Positions 17,463 through 26,999 are shown, counted from the stretch's first letter. The stretch is DNA of 64,000 nt from Ruminococcus champanellensis 18P13 = JCM 17042 (GCF_000210095.1 NC_021039.1:2142113-2206112), one strand, 5' to 3'. Notes: generated by a model from the sequence alone, not told the origin. Translations and numbers: made by a program.

Positions 17463-18596
17463 ATGTACAAACTATTAAAGCAGGAGGGACTTGCCCGGAG
17501 AGGCACGGTGGATACCGTACACGGTACCTTTCAGACACCCTGTTTCATGAATGTAGGCACTGCCGGTGCCATCAAGGGCGGCATTTCCACCATGGATCTC
17601 AAGGAACTGAAATGCCAGGTGGAGCTCTGCAACACCTATCATCTGCATCTGCGGCCCACGGACACGGTGATCCGGAAAATGGGCGGTCTGCATAAATTCA
17701 TCAACTGGGATCGCCCCATTCTCACCGATAGCGGCGGCTTCCAGGTATTCTCCCTGGCAAAGCTGCGGCGCATCAAAGAGGAGGGCGTGTACTTCCAGTC
17801 CCACATTGACGGACGGCGCATTTTCATGGGACCGGAGGAAAGCATGCGGATCCAGTCCAACCTGGGTTCTACCATTGCCATGGCGTTTGATGAATGTGTG
17901 GAGAATCCCGCAACCTATGCCTACGCCAAGCAATCCTGCGCCCGTACCACCCGGTGGCTCCAGCGCTGTAAGGCGGAAATGGCACGGCTCAACAGCCTGC
18001 CGGACACCATCAACCCCCACCAACTGCTGTTTGGCATCAACCAGGGATGCACCTTCGATGACCTGCGGGTGGAGCATATGAAGCAGATTCGGGAACTGGA
18101 TCTGGATGGCTATGCTGTGGGCGGTCTGGCTGTGGGGGAGCCTACGGAGGAAATGTATCACGTTCTGGATGTAGTGGTACCCCACATGCCGGAGCACAAG
18201 CCCCGGTATCTGATGGGGGTAGGTACTCCTTCCAACATCATTGAGGGAGTCGCCCGGGGCATCGATATGTTCGACTGCGTCATGCCCAGCCGAAACGCCC
18301 GACATGCAACCGTATTCACCTGGAACGGCATCATGCATCTGACCAACCAGTGCTATGAAACGGACGACCGCCCCATTGACGAACACTGCGACTGTCCCGC
18401 ATGCAGACACTACTCCCGGGCATACATCCGGCACCTGTTCAAGGCAAAGGAAATGCTGGCAGGCAGACTGGCAGTGATGCACAACCTGTATTTTTACAAC
18501 ACCCTGACGGAACGGATCCGCTCCGCCATTGAAACCGATACCTTTGCCCAGTTCCGGGCGGAATACTCCGGACGGCTGGCAAAGCTGATCCGCTGA
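17463..18596 (+). CDS. tgt: tRNA-guanine transglycosylase
   Basis: 377 aa from ATG 17463 behind AAGGAG; the frame is open further upstream but that part overlaps queA. Active-site motif LTDSGGFQVFSL (about 88-98) and GGLAVGEP, MGVGTP. The nucleophile Asp is in FDCVMPSRNARHA. The C-terminal zinc site is CDCPACRHYSRAYIRHLF plus a later His. It swaps guanine 34 for preQ1 in GUN-anticodon tRNAs; QueA acts next. The operon continues into a HAD phosphatase 11 bp later. Confidence 0.97.
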   Translation: MYKLLKQEGLARRGTVDTVHGTFQTPCFMNVGTAGAIKGGISTMDLKELKCQVELCNTYHLHLRPTDTVIRKMGGLHKFINWDRPILTDSGGFQVFSLAKLRRIKEEGVYFQSHIDGRRIFMGPEESMRIQSNLGSTIAMAFDECVENPATYAYAKQSCARTTRWLQRCKAEMARLNSLPDTINPHQLLFGINQGCTFDDLRVEHMKQIRELDLDGYAVGGLAVGEPTEEMYHVLDVVVPHMPEHKPRYLMGVGTPSNIIEGVARGIDMFDCVMPSRNARHATVFTWNGIMHLTNQCYETDDRPIDEHCDCPACRHYSRAYIRHLFKAKEMLAGRLAVMHNLYFYNTLTERIRSAIETDTFAQFRAEYSGRLAKLIR

Positions 18597-18607
18597 AAGA
18601 AGGAATC

Positions 18608-19270
18608 ATGATGATACGTCTGGCTGTATTTGATCTGGACGGCACGCTGGTCAACTCCCTGGCTGACCTGGCTGCCGCCTCCAACTATGGACTTCGCACC
18701 CTGGGCTTTCCGGAGCATCCCACTGAAAAGTTTCGCTATTTTGTAGGAAACGGCGTCCGGAAGCTGTGTGAACGGGTGCTGCCGGAGGATGCCAAGGAGT
18801 ATGCAGACCGACAGTATGCCCTCTTTTCTGAATATTACAACACTCATTATGCTGACCAGACCCGCCCCTATCCGGGCATCAAGTCCCTGCTGCATCATCT
18901 GAAGGATGAGGGGATCCTGCTGGCGGTTGCATCCAACAAAACCGAACTATTTACCCGGGAGATCGTGGAGCATTTCTTCGGCACGGCTCTGTTTGATCTG
19001 GTCAGTGGAAAGATTGACGGCAGACCTGTGAAGCCGGATCCGGCAATTTTACAGGCAGCAATGGAGCAGTTCGGCGCAACTCCGGCTGAAACCGTTATGA
19101 TTGGAGACAGCAACGTGGATATCCGCACCGCCAAAGCAGCCGGTACTCACAGCATCGGTTGTATCTGGGGGTTCCGGACAGCAGAGGAACTGACGGAGGC
19201 CGGGGCGGAACAGCTTGCAGAGACACCGGCACAGATCCTGGACGCCGTGCATGCATGGAAGGAGGCATAA
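18608..19270 (+). CDS. gph: HAD phosphatase of the phosphoglycolate phosphatase type
   Basis: 220 aa. Motif I is FDLDGTLVNS (D10, D12); the cap domain spans about 20-85; motif II lies in VASNKT; the motif III Lys is in GRPVKPDP; motif IV is MIGDSNVDIRTAKAAG. Family members dephosphorylate 2-phosphoglycolate or, as PpaX, pyrophosphate; the substrate cannot be fixed from sequence. It lies 11 bp after tgt and 5 bp before the mechanosensitive channel gene, so it is part of the same transcript, though with no clear functional link to queuosine. Confidence 0.9.
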   Translation: MMIRLAVFDLDGTLVNSLADLAAASNYGLRTLGFPEHPTEKFRYFVGNGVRKLCERVLPEDAKEYADRQYALFSEYYNTHYADQTRPYPGIKSLLHHLKDEGILLAVASNKTELFTREIVEHFFGTALFDLVSGKIDGRPVKPDPAILQAAMEQFGATPAETVMIGDSNVDIRTAKAAGTHSIGCIWGFRTAEELTEAGAEQLAETPAQILDAVHAWKEA

Positions 19271-19275
19271 CCGCT

Positions 19276-20130
19276 ATGGAAATCAGTAACACCATTGACG
19301 AAACCGAAGCTGTGGTGGAACAAACCACATCCTTTTTCAGCGGCATCCTGCAAAAGATCCAGGATGCAATTCCAACTGTGCTTGTGGCGGTGGTGGTATT
19401 TATCATCGGAGCTCTGCTGGCAAAGCTGCTGCAAAAAGCTGTGAAGCGGGGCATGAAGCGCTCCAACATTGACGATACTGCCATTGGCTTTTTCCAGTCC
19501 CTGATCCGGGTAATCCTGTACACGGTGCTGATCGTAATTTGCCTGTCCATTCTCAAGGTACCCATGAGCTCCATTGTGGCAGTGATCGGTGCGGCAGGGC
19601 TTGCCATTGGTCTGGCGCTGCAAAACAGCTTGTCCAATCTGGCAGGAGGGTTCATCATCCTCTTTTCCAAGCCCTTCAAGGCAGGGGACTATATCGAAAC
19701 CTCCGGCGTCAGCGGCACGGTAGAATCCGTAGGGATCCTGTACACCCGGATCATTACGCCGGACAATAAGACGGTCTACATCCCCAATGGTACCATCTCC
19801 GCCTCCGTGATCTCCAACTACACGGAAAAGAAGCTGCGCCGACTGGATCTGGAGTTTTCCATCAGCTATGAAAGCGATTTTGATAAGGCACGAAATCTGA
19901 TCCGGCAAACCATCAACGAATCAGAGATTGCTCTGAAGGAGCCGGAACCCCTGGTACGGATGGGCAGACAGGACGACAGTGCCATTATCATCTTTACCTA
20001 TGTGTGGGTGGACAGTTCCAACTACTGGGAACTTCGGTATACGTTACTGGAAAACGTGAAGAAGCAGTTTGATGCCAACGGGATCAGTATTCCCTTCCCC
20101 CAGGTGGATGTACACAATATCCCGCAGTAG
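19276..20130 (+). CDS. Small-conductance mechanosensitive channel, MscS family
   Basis: 284 aa from ATG 19276. An amphipathic N-terminal segment is followed by three transmembrane helices (about 30-50, 72-90, 97-125). The pore-lining TM3 is Gly/Ala rich: AVIGAAGLAIGLALQNSLSN then LAGGFIILF. The cytoplasmic beta domain starts PFKAGDYIETSGVSGTVESV and includes VYIPNGTISASVISNY. It opens under membrane tension to release solutes during osmotic downshock. It follows the HAD gene by 5 bp. Confidence 0.95.
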   Translation: MEISNTIDETEAVVEQTTSFFSGILQKIQDAIPTVLVAVVVFIIGALLAKLLQKAVKRGMKRSNIDDTAIGFFQSLIRVILYTVLIVICLSILKVPMSSIVAVIGAAGLAIGLALQNSLSNLAGGFIILFSKPFKAGDYIETSGVSGTVESVGILYTRIITPDNKTVYIPNGTISASVISNYTEKKLRRLDLEFSISYESDFDKARNLIRQTINESEIALKEPEPLVRMGRQDDSAIIIFTYVWVDSSNYWELRYTLLENVKKQFDANGISIPFPQVDVHNIPQ

Positions 20131-20150
20131 CCCGGAAAGGGGGACTTTCT

Positions 20151-21029
20151 ATGAGCGAATCCGTAACACCGGCTGCTCCGGATGAAGCAGCCTCTACACC
20201 AAAACCGAAAAAAAAACATACCAAGCGGCGGGTCTTTTTTCTGATCCTGGTGCTGCTGTGGTTATTCAACAACTTTACCTTGAAAACCACCAGGGAGGAG
20301 ATCACCAGCCCAAAGGTGACCAACGAGATCACCATAGCCGCTCTGAGCGATTACCACGCCAGCTGGCTGGGGATCCAGCCGGAAACGATTCTTGGAGATC
20401 TGAAGCGGATCGATCCGGATCTTGTCTGTATTCTGGGGGATATGTACACAGATCAGCCCAGCGGCAAAAGCTGCGACCGGGCGCTGGCGCTGATGAAAAA
20501 AATTGCTGCCCAGCATCCGGACAAGGTATACTATGTGCCCGGCGAGCACGACCGCACCTATGCCTACATGGATGCTCTCCGGGCAGCAGGCATTCATGTG
20601 ATGGACTACAAGCAGGAACGGGTGCAGATCGGCTCCACCATACTGGAAATCTACGGCATTGACAATGCATATTTTTCTCCTACCTTTGATCTGACCAATG
20701 CCTTCGAGCTGCCGGATCCGGAGGTTTACTCCATTCTGCTTGCTCATATTCCTGTACCAGAAAAATATGCCCCCTTCGGAGCAGATCTGGTACTGTGCGG
20801 TGACACCCACGGAGGTGTGGTACAACTGCCATTCCTGGGGCCTGTGTATGACGACGGCATCTGGCTGCCGGAGGTACTGGGAAATGCAGGCACAGTTTAC
20901 GACAAAGGGATCTTCCCCTGCGGCACCGGCAAGCTGTTCGTCACCTCCGGGATCGGAAACTATCCCAATATTCCCATTCGTTTTCTCAATCGTCCGGAGA
21001 TCGGTGTACTCAAGATCATGCCGGAATAA
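20151..21029 (+). CDS. Membrane-anchored metallophosphoesterase with variant metal-ligand motifs
   Basis: 292 aa. A basic N-terminus (PKPKKKHTKRR) and one membrane helix (about 27-42) leave the catalytic domain outside the cell. The calcineurin-like fold is recognised by LSDYHASW, ILGDMYTD, PGEHDR (131-135), LLAHIPVPEKY and LCGDTHGGVVQLP (217-221). Relatives such as YkuE have GNHD and GHTHGG; here Asn is Glu132 and the first His is Asp218. Both new residues can still bind metal, so metal preference may differ. Last gene of the queA operon; substrate unknown. Confidence 0.88.
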   Translation: MSESVTPAAPDEAASTPKPKKKHTKRRVFFLILVLLWLFNNFTLKTTREEITSPKVTNEITIAALSDYHASWLGIQPETILGDLKRIDPDLVCILGDMYTDQPSGKSCDRALALMKKIAAQHPDKVYYVPGEHDRTYAYMDALRAAGIHVMDYKQERVQIGSTILEIYGIDNAYFSPTFDLTNAFELPDPEVYSILLAHIPVPEKYAPFGADLVLCGDTHGGVVQLPFLGPVYDDGIWLPEVLGNAGTVYDKGIFPCGTGKLFVTSGIGNYPNIPIRFLNRPEIGVLKIMPE

Positions 21030-21032
21030 GAG

Positions 21033-21065
21033 AACACCGCAGGGTATGTTCTGCCCTGCGGTGTT
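21033..21065 (+). terminator. Strong inverted repeat after the metallophosphoesterase gene
   Basis: AACACCGCAGGG (21033-21044) pairs perfectly with CCCTGCGGTGTT (21054-21065). No T-tract follows, so it may be a weak terminator or an RNA-stabilising hairpin before mutY. Confidence 0.5.
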
Positions 21066-21085
21066 GCTGTATCAAGGAGTATTTT

Positions 21086-22153
21086 ATGCGTACAAATCAG
21101 CTTTTATCCGAATCCGTGGAAAAATTGCTTGCCTGGTATCCGGCTCACGCACGGGATCTTCCCTGGCGGCAGGATCAGGAGCCATACCATGTGTGGCTGT
21201 CGGAGATCATGCTCCAACAGACCAGGGTTGAGGCAGTGAAGGGCTATTACCGGCGATTTTTGCAGGCACTGCCGGATATTGCCGCCCTCGCTGATGCGCC
21301 CGAAGAACAGCTTCTGAAGCTGTGGGAGGGACTGGGCTACTACAACCGGGTGCGGAATCTGCAAAAGGCAGCCCGACAGATCATGACGGAGCATAGCGGT
21401 GTATTTCCAGGGGAATATGCTAAGATCCGGAAGCTCAGCGGCATCGGTCCCTACACTGCCGGTGCCATTGCGTCCATTTGCTTTGAACAGCCCACCCCGG
21501 CAGTGGACGGAAATGTGCTGCGGGTCATGTCGAGAATACTGAACGATCACAGCTGCGTGGATCTGCCAAAGGTCAAGCAACGGTTCACAGAGCAGTTGGC
21601 GGCGGTGTATCCGGCAGGACAATGCGGCATGCTGACCCAGGCACTGATGGAACTGGGGGCAACGGTATGCGTACCCAATGGTGCGCCCCGATGTGATGCA
21701 TGTCCTGTACGGGAACTTTGCATCGCCCATGAGCAGCAAACTGTGGAGCAGCTTCCGGTACGGGCAGAAAAAAAGAAGCGGCGCATCGAGCACAGAACCG
21801 TATTTGTGTTTCTGTGCGGCGATGCAGCCGCCGTGCGAAAGCGTGAGGATAAGGGATTGCTGGCAGGGCTTTGGGAGTTTCCCAATCTGCCACACACATG
21901 CACCCCGGAGGAGGCAATTGCCTGGGGGGAGGAGATGGGTGTACACCCGACCGCTTTGCTCCAATCCCAGGAGCGTGTCCACATCTTTACCCACATTGAG
22001 TGGCATATGACCTGTTACTTTTTCCGGTGTCTGCACCAATCCGATGGGTTTGTATGGGCAGATGCGGATGCGCTGCAGGGGCAGTATTCGCTGCCCACCG
22101 CCTTCCGGCTGTTCCTGCCGGATGTACTGGAACTACTGAATCAAGCACCATAG
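21086..22153 (+). CDS. mutY: A/G-specific adenine glycosylase
   Basis: 355 aa. Helix-hairpin-helix KLSGIGPYTAGAIASICF with the catalytic Asp in VDGNVLRVMSR (about 137). The [4Fe-4S] loop is in CVPNGAPRCDACPVRELC. The C-terminal NUDIX-like domain (about 230-350) recognises 8-oxoG (GLLAGLWEFPNLP, HIFTHIEWHMTCYFF). It removes adenine mispaired with 8-oxoguanine. Good ribosome site AAGGAG. Its last 21 bp overlap the 3' end of the convergent transglutaminase gene. Confidence 0.96.
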   Translation: MRTNQLLSESVEKLLAWYPAHARDLPWRQDQEPYHVWLSEIMLQQTRVEAVKGYYRRFLQALPDIAALADAPEEQLLKLWEGLGYYNRVRNLQKAARQIMTEHSGVFPGEYAKIRKLSGIGPYTAGAIASICFEQPTPAVDGNVLRVMSRILNDHSCVDLPKVKQRFTEQLAAVYPAGQCGMLTQALMELGATVCVPNGAPRCDACPVRELCIAHEQQTVEQLPVRAEKKKRRIEHRTVFVFLCGDAAAVRKREDKGLLAGLWEFPNLPHTCTPEEAIAWGEEMGVHPTALLQSQERVHIFTHIEWHMTCYFFRCLHQSDGFVWADADALQGQYSLPTAFRLFLPDVLELLNQAP

Positions 22154-24640
22154 GAAACGGAGCCGGAACTGCTGGAACCGGGTACAGTCTGAGCCGTATG
22201 CTTTTTGCAGCTGCATGGCAAGCTCCGTGACAAATTCCCGATCCTCCTCAGAAACAGTATGCTCACTCAAATCCGCATATTCCGCTATGGACGCAGCACG
22301 GGTCAGCGTATCTGCGGACAGATAAGGGCATGCTTCTTCTGCCCTGGCGGCAAAGCTGGTGGGCGTTTCATTGCCCGGTGTCAAGCCCATCTGTTTCAGC
22401 AGCCGCAGCAGATATTGATAAGCGCCAATCACAGCAGCATTTGTGTCTCTGGATGCAAAGACTGCTGTTCTTTTTTTCCAGATTCGATTAGCCCGACGAT
22501 GCAGATACTTCCAGATGCCACAAGGCAACAAAATCGCTACTGCAAGCACTGTCAGGATCAACAGCAAAGCCCTGAAAAGGGAGGTAGAGCCGGAGTTGTT
22601 TCTCTGTGTGCCGGTAGAACTGTCGGCTGTGCTGGTCTGGGTATGCACCGGTACAGTTGTGGTAACATGCGTCGTGGTCTGGGTGGTTGTGGTGGTTGCG
22701 GCTGTGGTGACCTGTAACGCCAATTGGTTGGAGTTTGCACCGCCGGGAGTAAAGTCATAGGGGATCCACCCGATGCCATCCAGATAGATCTCCGCCCAGG
22801 CGTGCGCATGGCTGTCATCTATCACCAATGTCCTCTCCATGGAACCAGAAAATTCCGATGCATCGGAAAGCATATCCTGGGACACGGCAACTCCCTCCAC
22901 ATACCGTGCCGGAATACCAGCCATTCGGCACAGCATAACGCCGGCAGTGGCAAAGTAGGCACAGTATCCCTGGTGACTTTCCAGAAGAAAATATTCTATA
23001 AGCTCCCGTCCTGTCGGTACAGATCCGGGCGTCAGAGTATAGGTGCAATTTTCCGTAATGGCACTGTAGATATCATCCACTTCCCGCAGAACCATGTCTG
23101 TGTGGGAGGCATAACTGTCCGCCCTTCCAATATCATTGTTCAATCGGTCAGCGTATGCTGTCTGAACACGCTGCATGGCTTCTGTATCCGGCACATCCAG
23201 GTAGGAATCATAGACAAATTTCTGATAGCTAGGCTCCCACTCATTCAGCTGTTCCGGATTCTCATCCAGTTCCATACTGGCGAAATACAGAAAGTTGAAA
23301 TTCACATAATCATCCAGCAGATACTCTACGCTATAGGACTGCGGATAGAGCCGCTTGCATGCTCCATCGTGGTAGGGCTCCAGAAGATTGGTATCATATG
23401 GCGTGACAAACGGGTATGGGGTATAGGCAATATCCGATGCTGGCGGAACCGGACTGATCTCCATCGTGTTCAGACGCATATCCGCTGTGCGAACACGGTT
23501 TTCAATAAACTGATACAGCATCGTCTGTGCAGAATCGGTTTTTCCGGCAGATTGCATCTGCTCAAGCCGTTGGTATTGCGCCTCAGTCAGAGCTGACCAG
23601 GTGTTGTTTTCATATTTGGATCCCACATAGCTTTTCAGATACAGGTCATAGTCCGGCACCGAAAAATAGCGCAGCTGAACCATGGGCTCATAGGTAAACC
23701 GGATCCCATTCAGCCTGCCCAGTGTAAAGGTATCCGGCGTGGATGTACTTGGCGCAAATTTGAAAGGGGAGGGAGCCGGTGTATCGACCTCCAGTTCCTT
23801 AGGCAGGGTAATGCGCTTTAATCCGCTTTTGATCTGCATGCGCCAGGCGTCCAGCTGTTCAGAACGGGAAAAATGACTCCAGTTTAACCCGGCGGTCACG
23901 GCAGAAAACAGCACAAGGATCAGAACCAGTCCGGTCAGCGCCGTCTGAACGCCCACTTGTCGGCGCAGTGGCTCCTTGGCATGATACTGGTGCATACGCC
24001 TGCTCCGCAAATGCAGTGTGGAAAAGGCGCGATCCTGTGCCAGAATCCCCACCCAGTATGCAAGCAGACAGGCAAACGCCGGGTAGGAGGGTGCCACGCC
24101 ATAGTACAAGCCGATTTCCGGCAGTGCGCCGGTCAGCACAAAACAGATCACTGCGTTGGGACGGGCAATGGTGAAAAAGCAGGTCAGAACGCCCAGAAAC
24201 AGCATACAGAACAGCAGCAGTGCCGTTGTTGCCTGCATCTGGTTCTGATAGGTCAAACCGGTGTAGCGCAGTTCTTCTGTAAAATGCACACGCTGATAAA
24301 TGGTGTTGAACACATAACAATAGCCGTCCACCGCCAGAGACCAGTATTTTACCAGCAGCAGTTCTCCGCCGATCAGGGTGGGGATCAGTCCCAATGCCCA
24401 GCGTTTGCCCATGATGCAGAACACGGAGGAAACCACCCAGCACAGCAGAATGCCTCCGATCAGCATTGAATAGTTGACTTGCAGATCGAACATGGACAAA
24501 AAAACTGCAAAGGTAGAGCTGATTCCAAGCAGAGCCAGCAGCATGGTATAGATCATGCTGCGCTGTTTGCCCGGTGGCGATGTGGACATGCGGGGCGCAG
24601 ACAGCAGCTGGATCCCGCTTTCCGAAGCGGACTGTTTCAT
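22133..24640 (-). CDS. Membrane protein with extracellular transglutaminase-like domain
   Basis: 835 aa from ATG 24640, which overlaps the DUF58 stop (ATGA) and follows GGGAGGTGA. About seven membrane helices occupy residues 30-230 (TgpA-like). A large external domain holds the transglutaminase core with Cys in GYCAYFATAGVMLCRMAGIP, His in DSHAHAWAEIYLDG, and Asp in PYDFTPGG. A Thr-rich linker (AATTTTTQTTTHVTTT) and a final membrane helix lead to a C-terminal cytosolic DUF4129-like tail. With MoxR ATPase and DUF58 it forms the common three-gene operon of unknown envelope function. Catalytic triad looks intact. Confidence 0.93.
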   Translation of the reverse strand: MKQSASESGIQLLSAPRMSTSPPGKQRSMIYTMLLALLGISSTFAVFLSMFDLQVNYSMLIGGILLCWVVSSVFCIMGKRWALGLIPTLIGGELLLVKYWSLAVDGYCYVFNTIYQRVHFTEELRYTGLTYQNQMQATTALLLFCMLFLGVLTCFFTIARPNAVICFVLTGALPEIGLYYGVAPSYPAFACLLAYWVGILAQDRAFSTLHLRSRRMHQYHAKEPLRRQVGVQTALTGLVLILVLFSAVTAGLNWSHFSRSEQLDAWRMQIKSGLKRITLPKELEVDTPAPSPFKFAPSTSTPDTFTLGRLNGIRFTYEPMVQLRYFSVPDYDLYLKSYVGSKYENNTWSALTEAQYQRLEQMQSAGKTDSAQTMLYQFIENRVRTADMRLNTMEISPVPPASDIAYTPYPFVTPYDTNLLEPYHDGACKRLYPQSYSVEYLLDDYVNFNFLYFASMELDENPEQLNEWEPSYQKFVYDSYLDVPDTEAMQRVQTAYADRLNNDIGRADSYASHTDMVLREVDDIYSAITENCTYTLTPGSVPTGRELIEYFLLESHQGYCAYFATAGVMLCRMAGIPARYVEGVAVSQDMLSDASEFSGSMERTLVIDDSHAHAWAEIYLDGIGWIPYDFTPGGANSNQLALQVTTAATTTTTQTTTHVTTTVPVHTQTSTADSSTGTQRNNSGSTSLFRALLLILTVLAVAILLPCGIWKYLHRRANRIWKKRTAVFASRDTNAAVIGAYQYLLRLLKQMGLTPGNETPTSFAARAEEACPYLSADTLTRAASIAEYADLSEHTVSEEDREFVTELAMQLQKAYGSDCTRFQQFRLRFLWCLIQ

Positions 24641-25806
24641 AAAATCACCTCCCGCAAGGCAACTCCAACGCATCCCGGAGAAACCGCGCAAAGCTCCATC
24701 TGTGGAAAGGCGGCCGCTGTCCGTTGAAAGCAAGCAGCGTCCTCCTCGTCGGCATTCACGGAAATCACCGTGATCCGGTCGGCGTGCAGCTGTTCCAGCT
24801 GAACCAACTGCTCCGGCTGTACACCGGCTGTAAAATAAATCAGATGAGAAATGCTTCTGTCCGGGTCTATGCAGTGCAGCGTGGAGGAAAGCGTATGGGT
24901 GGGAGTGGACATCAGTCGCCGGATGCCTTCATAGATCGACGCATCGGATACAGGGACCGTCACCAGCCGTTCGCCTGGGGGATCAAACCAGCACAGATTG
25001 TGAGGATGCTCCGACTCAGAAAAGGCGACAGAAACGGAAATCAGGGACTCCAGCAAGGCATGCTGCATCGGCAGGGGACTTTGCTTCCACTCCGCAAACA
25101 ACACAGCAGCCTGTCCGATGGGCAGACTGAATTCCTTGACGATCAGTCCCGTATTCTTTTCACTGAGTTTCCAGTGAATCCGATTCAGCCTGTCACCGGG
25201 GTGATAATCCCGCAGCCCGAATACCTCCGAAGGATCATCTCCGGATCGATACTGGGAGAAGGTTTCATTCTCGCTGTCCTGGGAAAGCACCTGCCCAGAC
25301 ACCGGCTGCATGGGCCAGATATGGGGCATGATCCACAATTCCTGTGCCGGGGGCGCAGAAATCCGGATCCGGAACATCCGGAGCATGTCATACAGCCGGA
25401 TCTGGGTGATCTCCGCCCGCAGACAACCGCAGTATTCCGGCAGCAGCTGCAAGCCGATGGTCTGACTGCTTCTGGCTGGCAGACCGGTGGACACCAGAAT
25501 GGTTTCGTCCTGCTGTGCCAGTTTGTTCCGATACCGGATCCGGAACACGGCATGGGGAATCGGCAGAATACACGGATTCTGCAAAAAAAGCTGCAATTCA
25601 ATCTGTTCCCCGGCTGGCAGGGTGCCGGAAGGACAAAGCAGCCGGATCCGGAGTCTGCTGCCGGCGATCCGGAGCCACAGCCAGGAAAACCCGGGCAGCA
25701 GGAAAATACACAGCAGCAGGATCAGACTAAGCGTATCCTTAAACAGAAGGAAGAAAAACATCAGACCCACCAGCAGCAGACAGTATGCAAGCTTCGCCAG
25801 GATCAT
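24637..25806 (-). CDS. DUF58 membrane protein
   Basis: 389 aa. Two N-terminal membrane helices (residues 5-45), a beta-rich extracytoplasmic or peripheral segment, then the DUF58 motif FGLRDYHPGDRLNRIHWKLS (about 200-220), which begins a degenerate von Willebrand A-like fold. It overlaps the MoxR stop by ATGA and the transglutaminase start by ATGA. In known systems DUF58 proteins pair with MoxR AAA+ ATPases, which are thought to act as chaperones for them. No further function can be given. Confidence 0.93.
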   Translation of the reverse strand: MILAKLAYCLLLVGLMFFFLLFKDTLSLILLLCIFLLPGFSWLWLRIAGSRLRIRLLCPSGTLPAGEQIELQLFLQNPCILPIPHAVFRIRYRNKLAQQDETILVSTGLPARSSQTIGLQLLPEYCGCLRAEITQIRLYDMLRMFRIRISAPPAQELWIMPHIWPMQPVSGQVLSQDSENETFSQYRSGDDPSEVFGLRDYHPGDRLNRIHWKLSEKNTGLIVKEFSLPIGQAAVLFAEWKQSPLPMQHALLESLISVSVAFSESEHPHNLCWFDPPGERLVTVPVSDASIYEGIRRLMSTPTHTLSSTLHCIDPDRSISHLIYFTAGVQPEQLVQLEQLHADRITVISVNADEEDAACFQRTAAAFPQMELCAVSPGCVGVALREVIL

Positions 25807-26765
25807 ATTTCATCACCAATGACAGGAACAGGCACCTGCCGCACCACATCTCCGATGACCTGCTCCACTGTGATCTCCTGCATCCGGGCCTTGGTGCTGA
25901 GCAACAGACGGTGTGCGAATACATCCCGCAGCATAAAACGCACATCGTCCGATGTAACGTAATCCCTACCCCGGAGCAGCGCCGTTGCCTTTGCGGCGGC
26001 AGTCAGCGCCAGCGTGCCCCGGGGACTGATGCCAAGTCGCAGCATCTGGTGCTGCCGGGTTGCCTGGGCAAGACTTGCGATGTAGTTGTAGATCCTGTCA
26101 TCCACATAGATCTGCTCGGTCTGCCGCTGCAGCCGCACAATATCCTCTGCCGAGGCAACCTGATGCACATGGTCAATGGGGTTCTCACTGTGCCGTGCTT
26201 TTAAAATATCCACCTCGCTCTGTAAATCCGGATAGCCCATGTTCAGCTTGATCATGAACCGATCCAACTGGGATTCCGGCAGCATCTGGGTACCTACGGA
26301 GCCGATGGGATTCTGGGTTGCGATCACGAGAAAGGGCTTGGGCAGCACCCGGGTCACGCCGTCAATGGTAACACTGCCCTCCTCCATGACCTCCAGCAAG
26401 GCAGACTGGGTCTTGCTGGAGGTACGGTTGATCTCATCCGCCAGAAACAGGTTGCACATTACCACACCGGGCTTGTAGTCGAAGCTGCCGGTCTGTTTGT
26501 TGTAGATGGTAAACCCGGTCACATCTGCCGGCATCACATCCGGTGTAAACTGCATCCGATGGTGGACAAGGTGCATTGCCTTGGAAATAGCCAACGCCAG
26601 AGTGGTTTTTCCCACACCGGGAATATCCTCGATCAGAATGTGTCCGCCAGCCAGCATTGCCAGCAGTACTTTAATCACGGTCTCATCCTTGCCGACTACA
26701 GCCTTTTTCACCTCCCGGATAATCTGCTTTGTCTGTGTAATCGCAGACTGAATCTGTTCTTCCAT
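25803..26765 (-). CDS. MoxR-family AAA+ ATPase
   Basis: 320 aa from ATG 26765, behind AGGAA; an ATG at 26828 lies upstream but lies in the untranslated leader. Walker A IEDIPGVGKTTLA (about 45), Walker B LFLADEINR, sensor 1 ATQNPIGSVGT, and the MoxR insert FTPDVMPADVTG. First gene of the operon. MoxR proteins remodel or activate partner VWA/DUF58 proteins using ATP. Own promoter at 26834-26862. Confidence 0.95.
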   Translation of the reverse strand: MEEQIQSAITQTKQIIREVKKAVVGKDETVIKVLLAMLAGGHILIEDIPGVGKTTLALAISKAMHLVHHRMQFTPDVMPADVTGFTIYNKQTGSFDYKPGVVMCNLFLADEINRTSSKTQSALLEVMEEGSVTIDGVTRVLPKPFLVIATQNPIGSVGTQMLPESQLDRFMIKLNMGYPDLQSEVDILKARHSENPIDHVHQVASAEDIVRLQRQTEQIYVDDRIYNYIASLAQATRQHQMLRLGISPRGTLALTAAAKATALLRGRDYVTSDDVRFMLRDVFAHRLLLSTKARMQEITVEQVIGDVVRQVPVPVIGDEI

Positions 26766-26833
26766 ATTGATTGTTCCTTTCTTTTTTTGTATCTTTAACA
26801 GGCTTTCCTGGATCGTTTTACAATACAATTTCT

Positions 26834-26862
26834 AGTATAACACAAAATCTGCCGTTGTGCAA
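26834..26862 (-). promoter_or_regulatory. Promoter of the moxR-DUF58-transglutaminase operon
   Basis: Minus strand TTGCAC (26857-26862), 17-bp spacer, TATACT (26834-26839). Confidence 0.7.
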
Positions 26863-26966
26863 CCGCTGAAACGCAAATAGCCATGCTTTTTTGCCGACTG
26901 TCACAACAAATTTCGACACAAATCCGGGACAAAATTGGCATATGTACCAAAAAGCCATTGCCGGAA

Positions 26967-26999
26967 TTGACAAATCACAAATTACTGGTATACTATAAT
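26967..26999 (+). promoter_or_regulatory. Promoter of ppa-prs
   Basis: TTGACA (26967-26972), 16-bp spacer, TATACT (26989-26994), overlapping a second possible -10 TATAAT (26994-26999); 38 bp before the ppa start. Confidence 0.7.

Noticed and set aside
17475-18482. 335-codon open frame on the minus strand
   Set aside because: Antisense to tgt; caused by high GC third positions.
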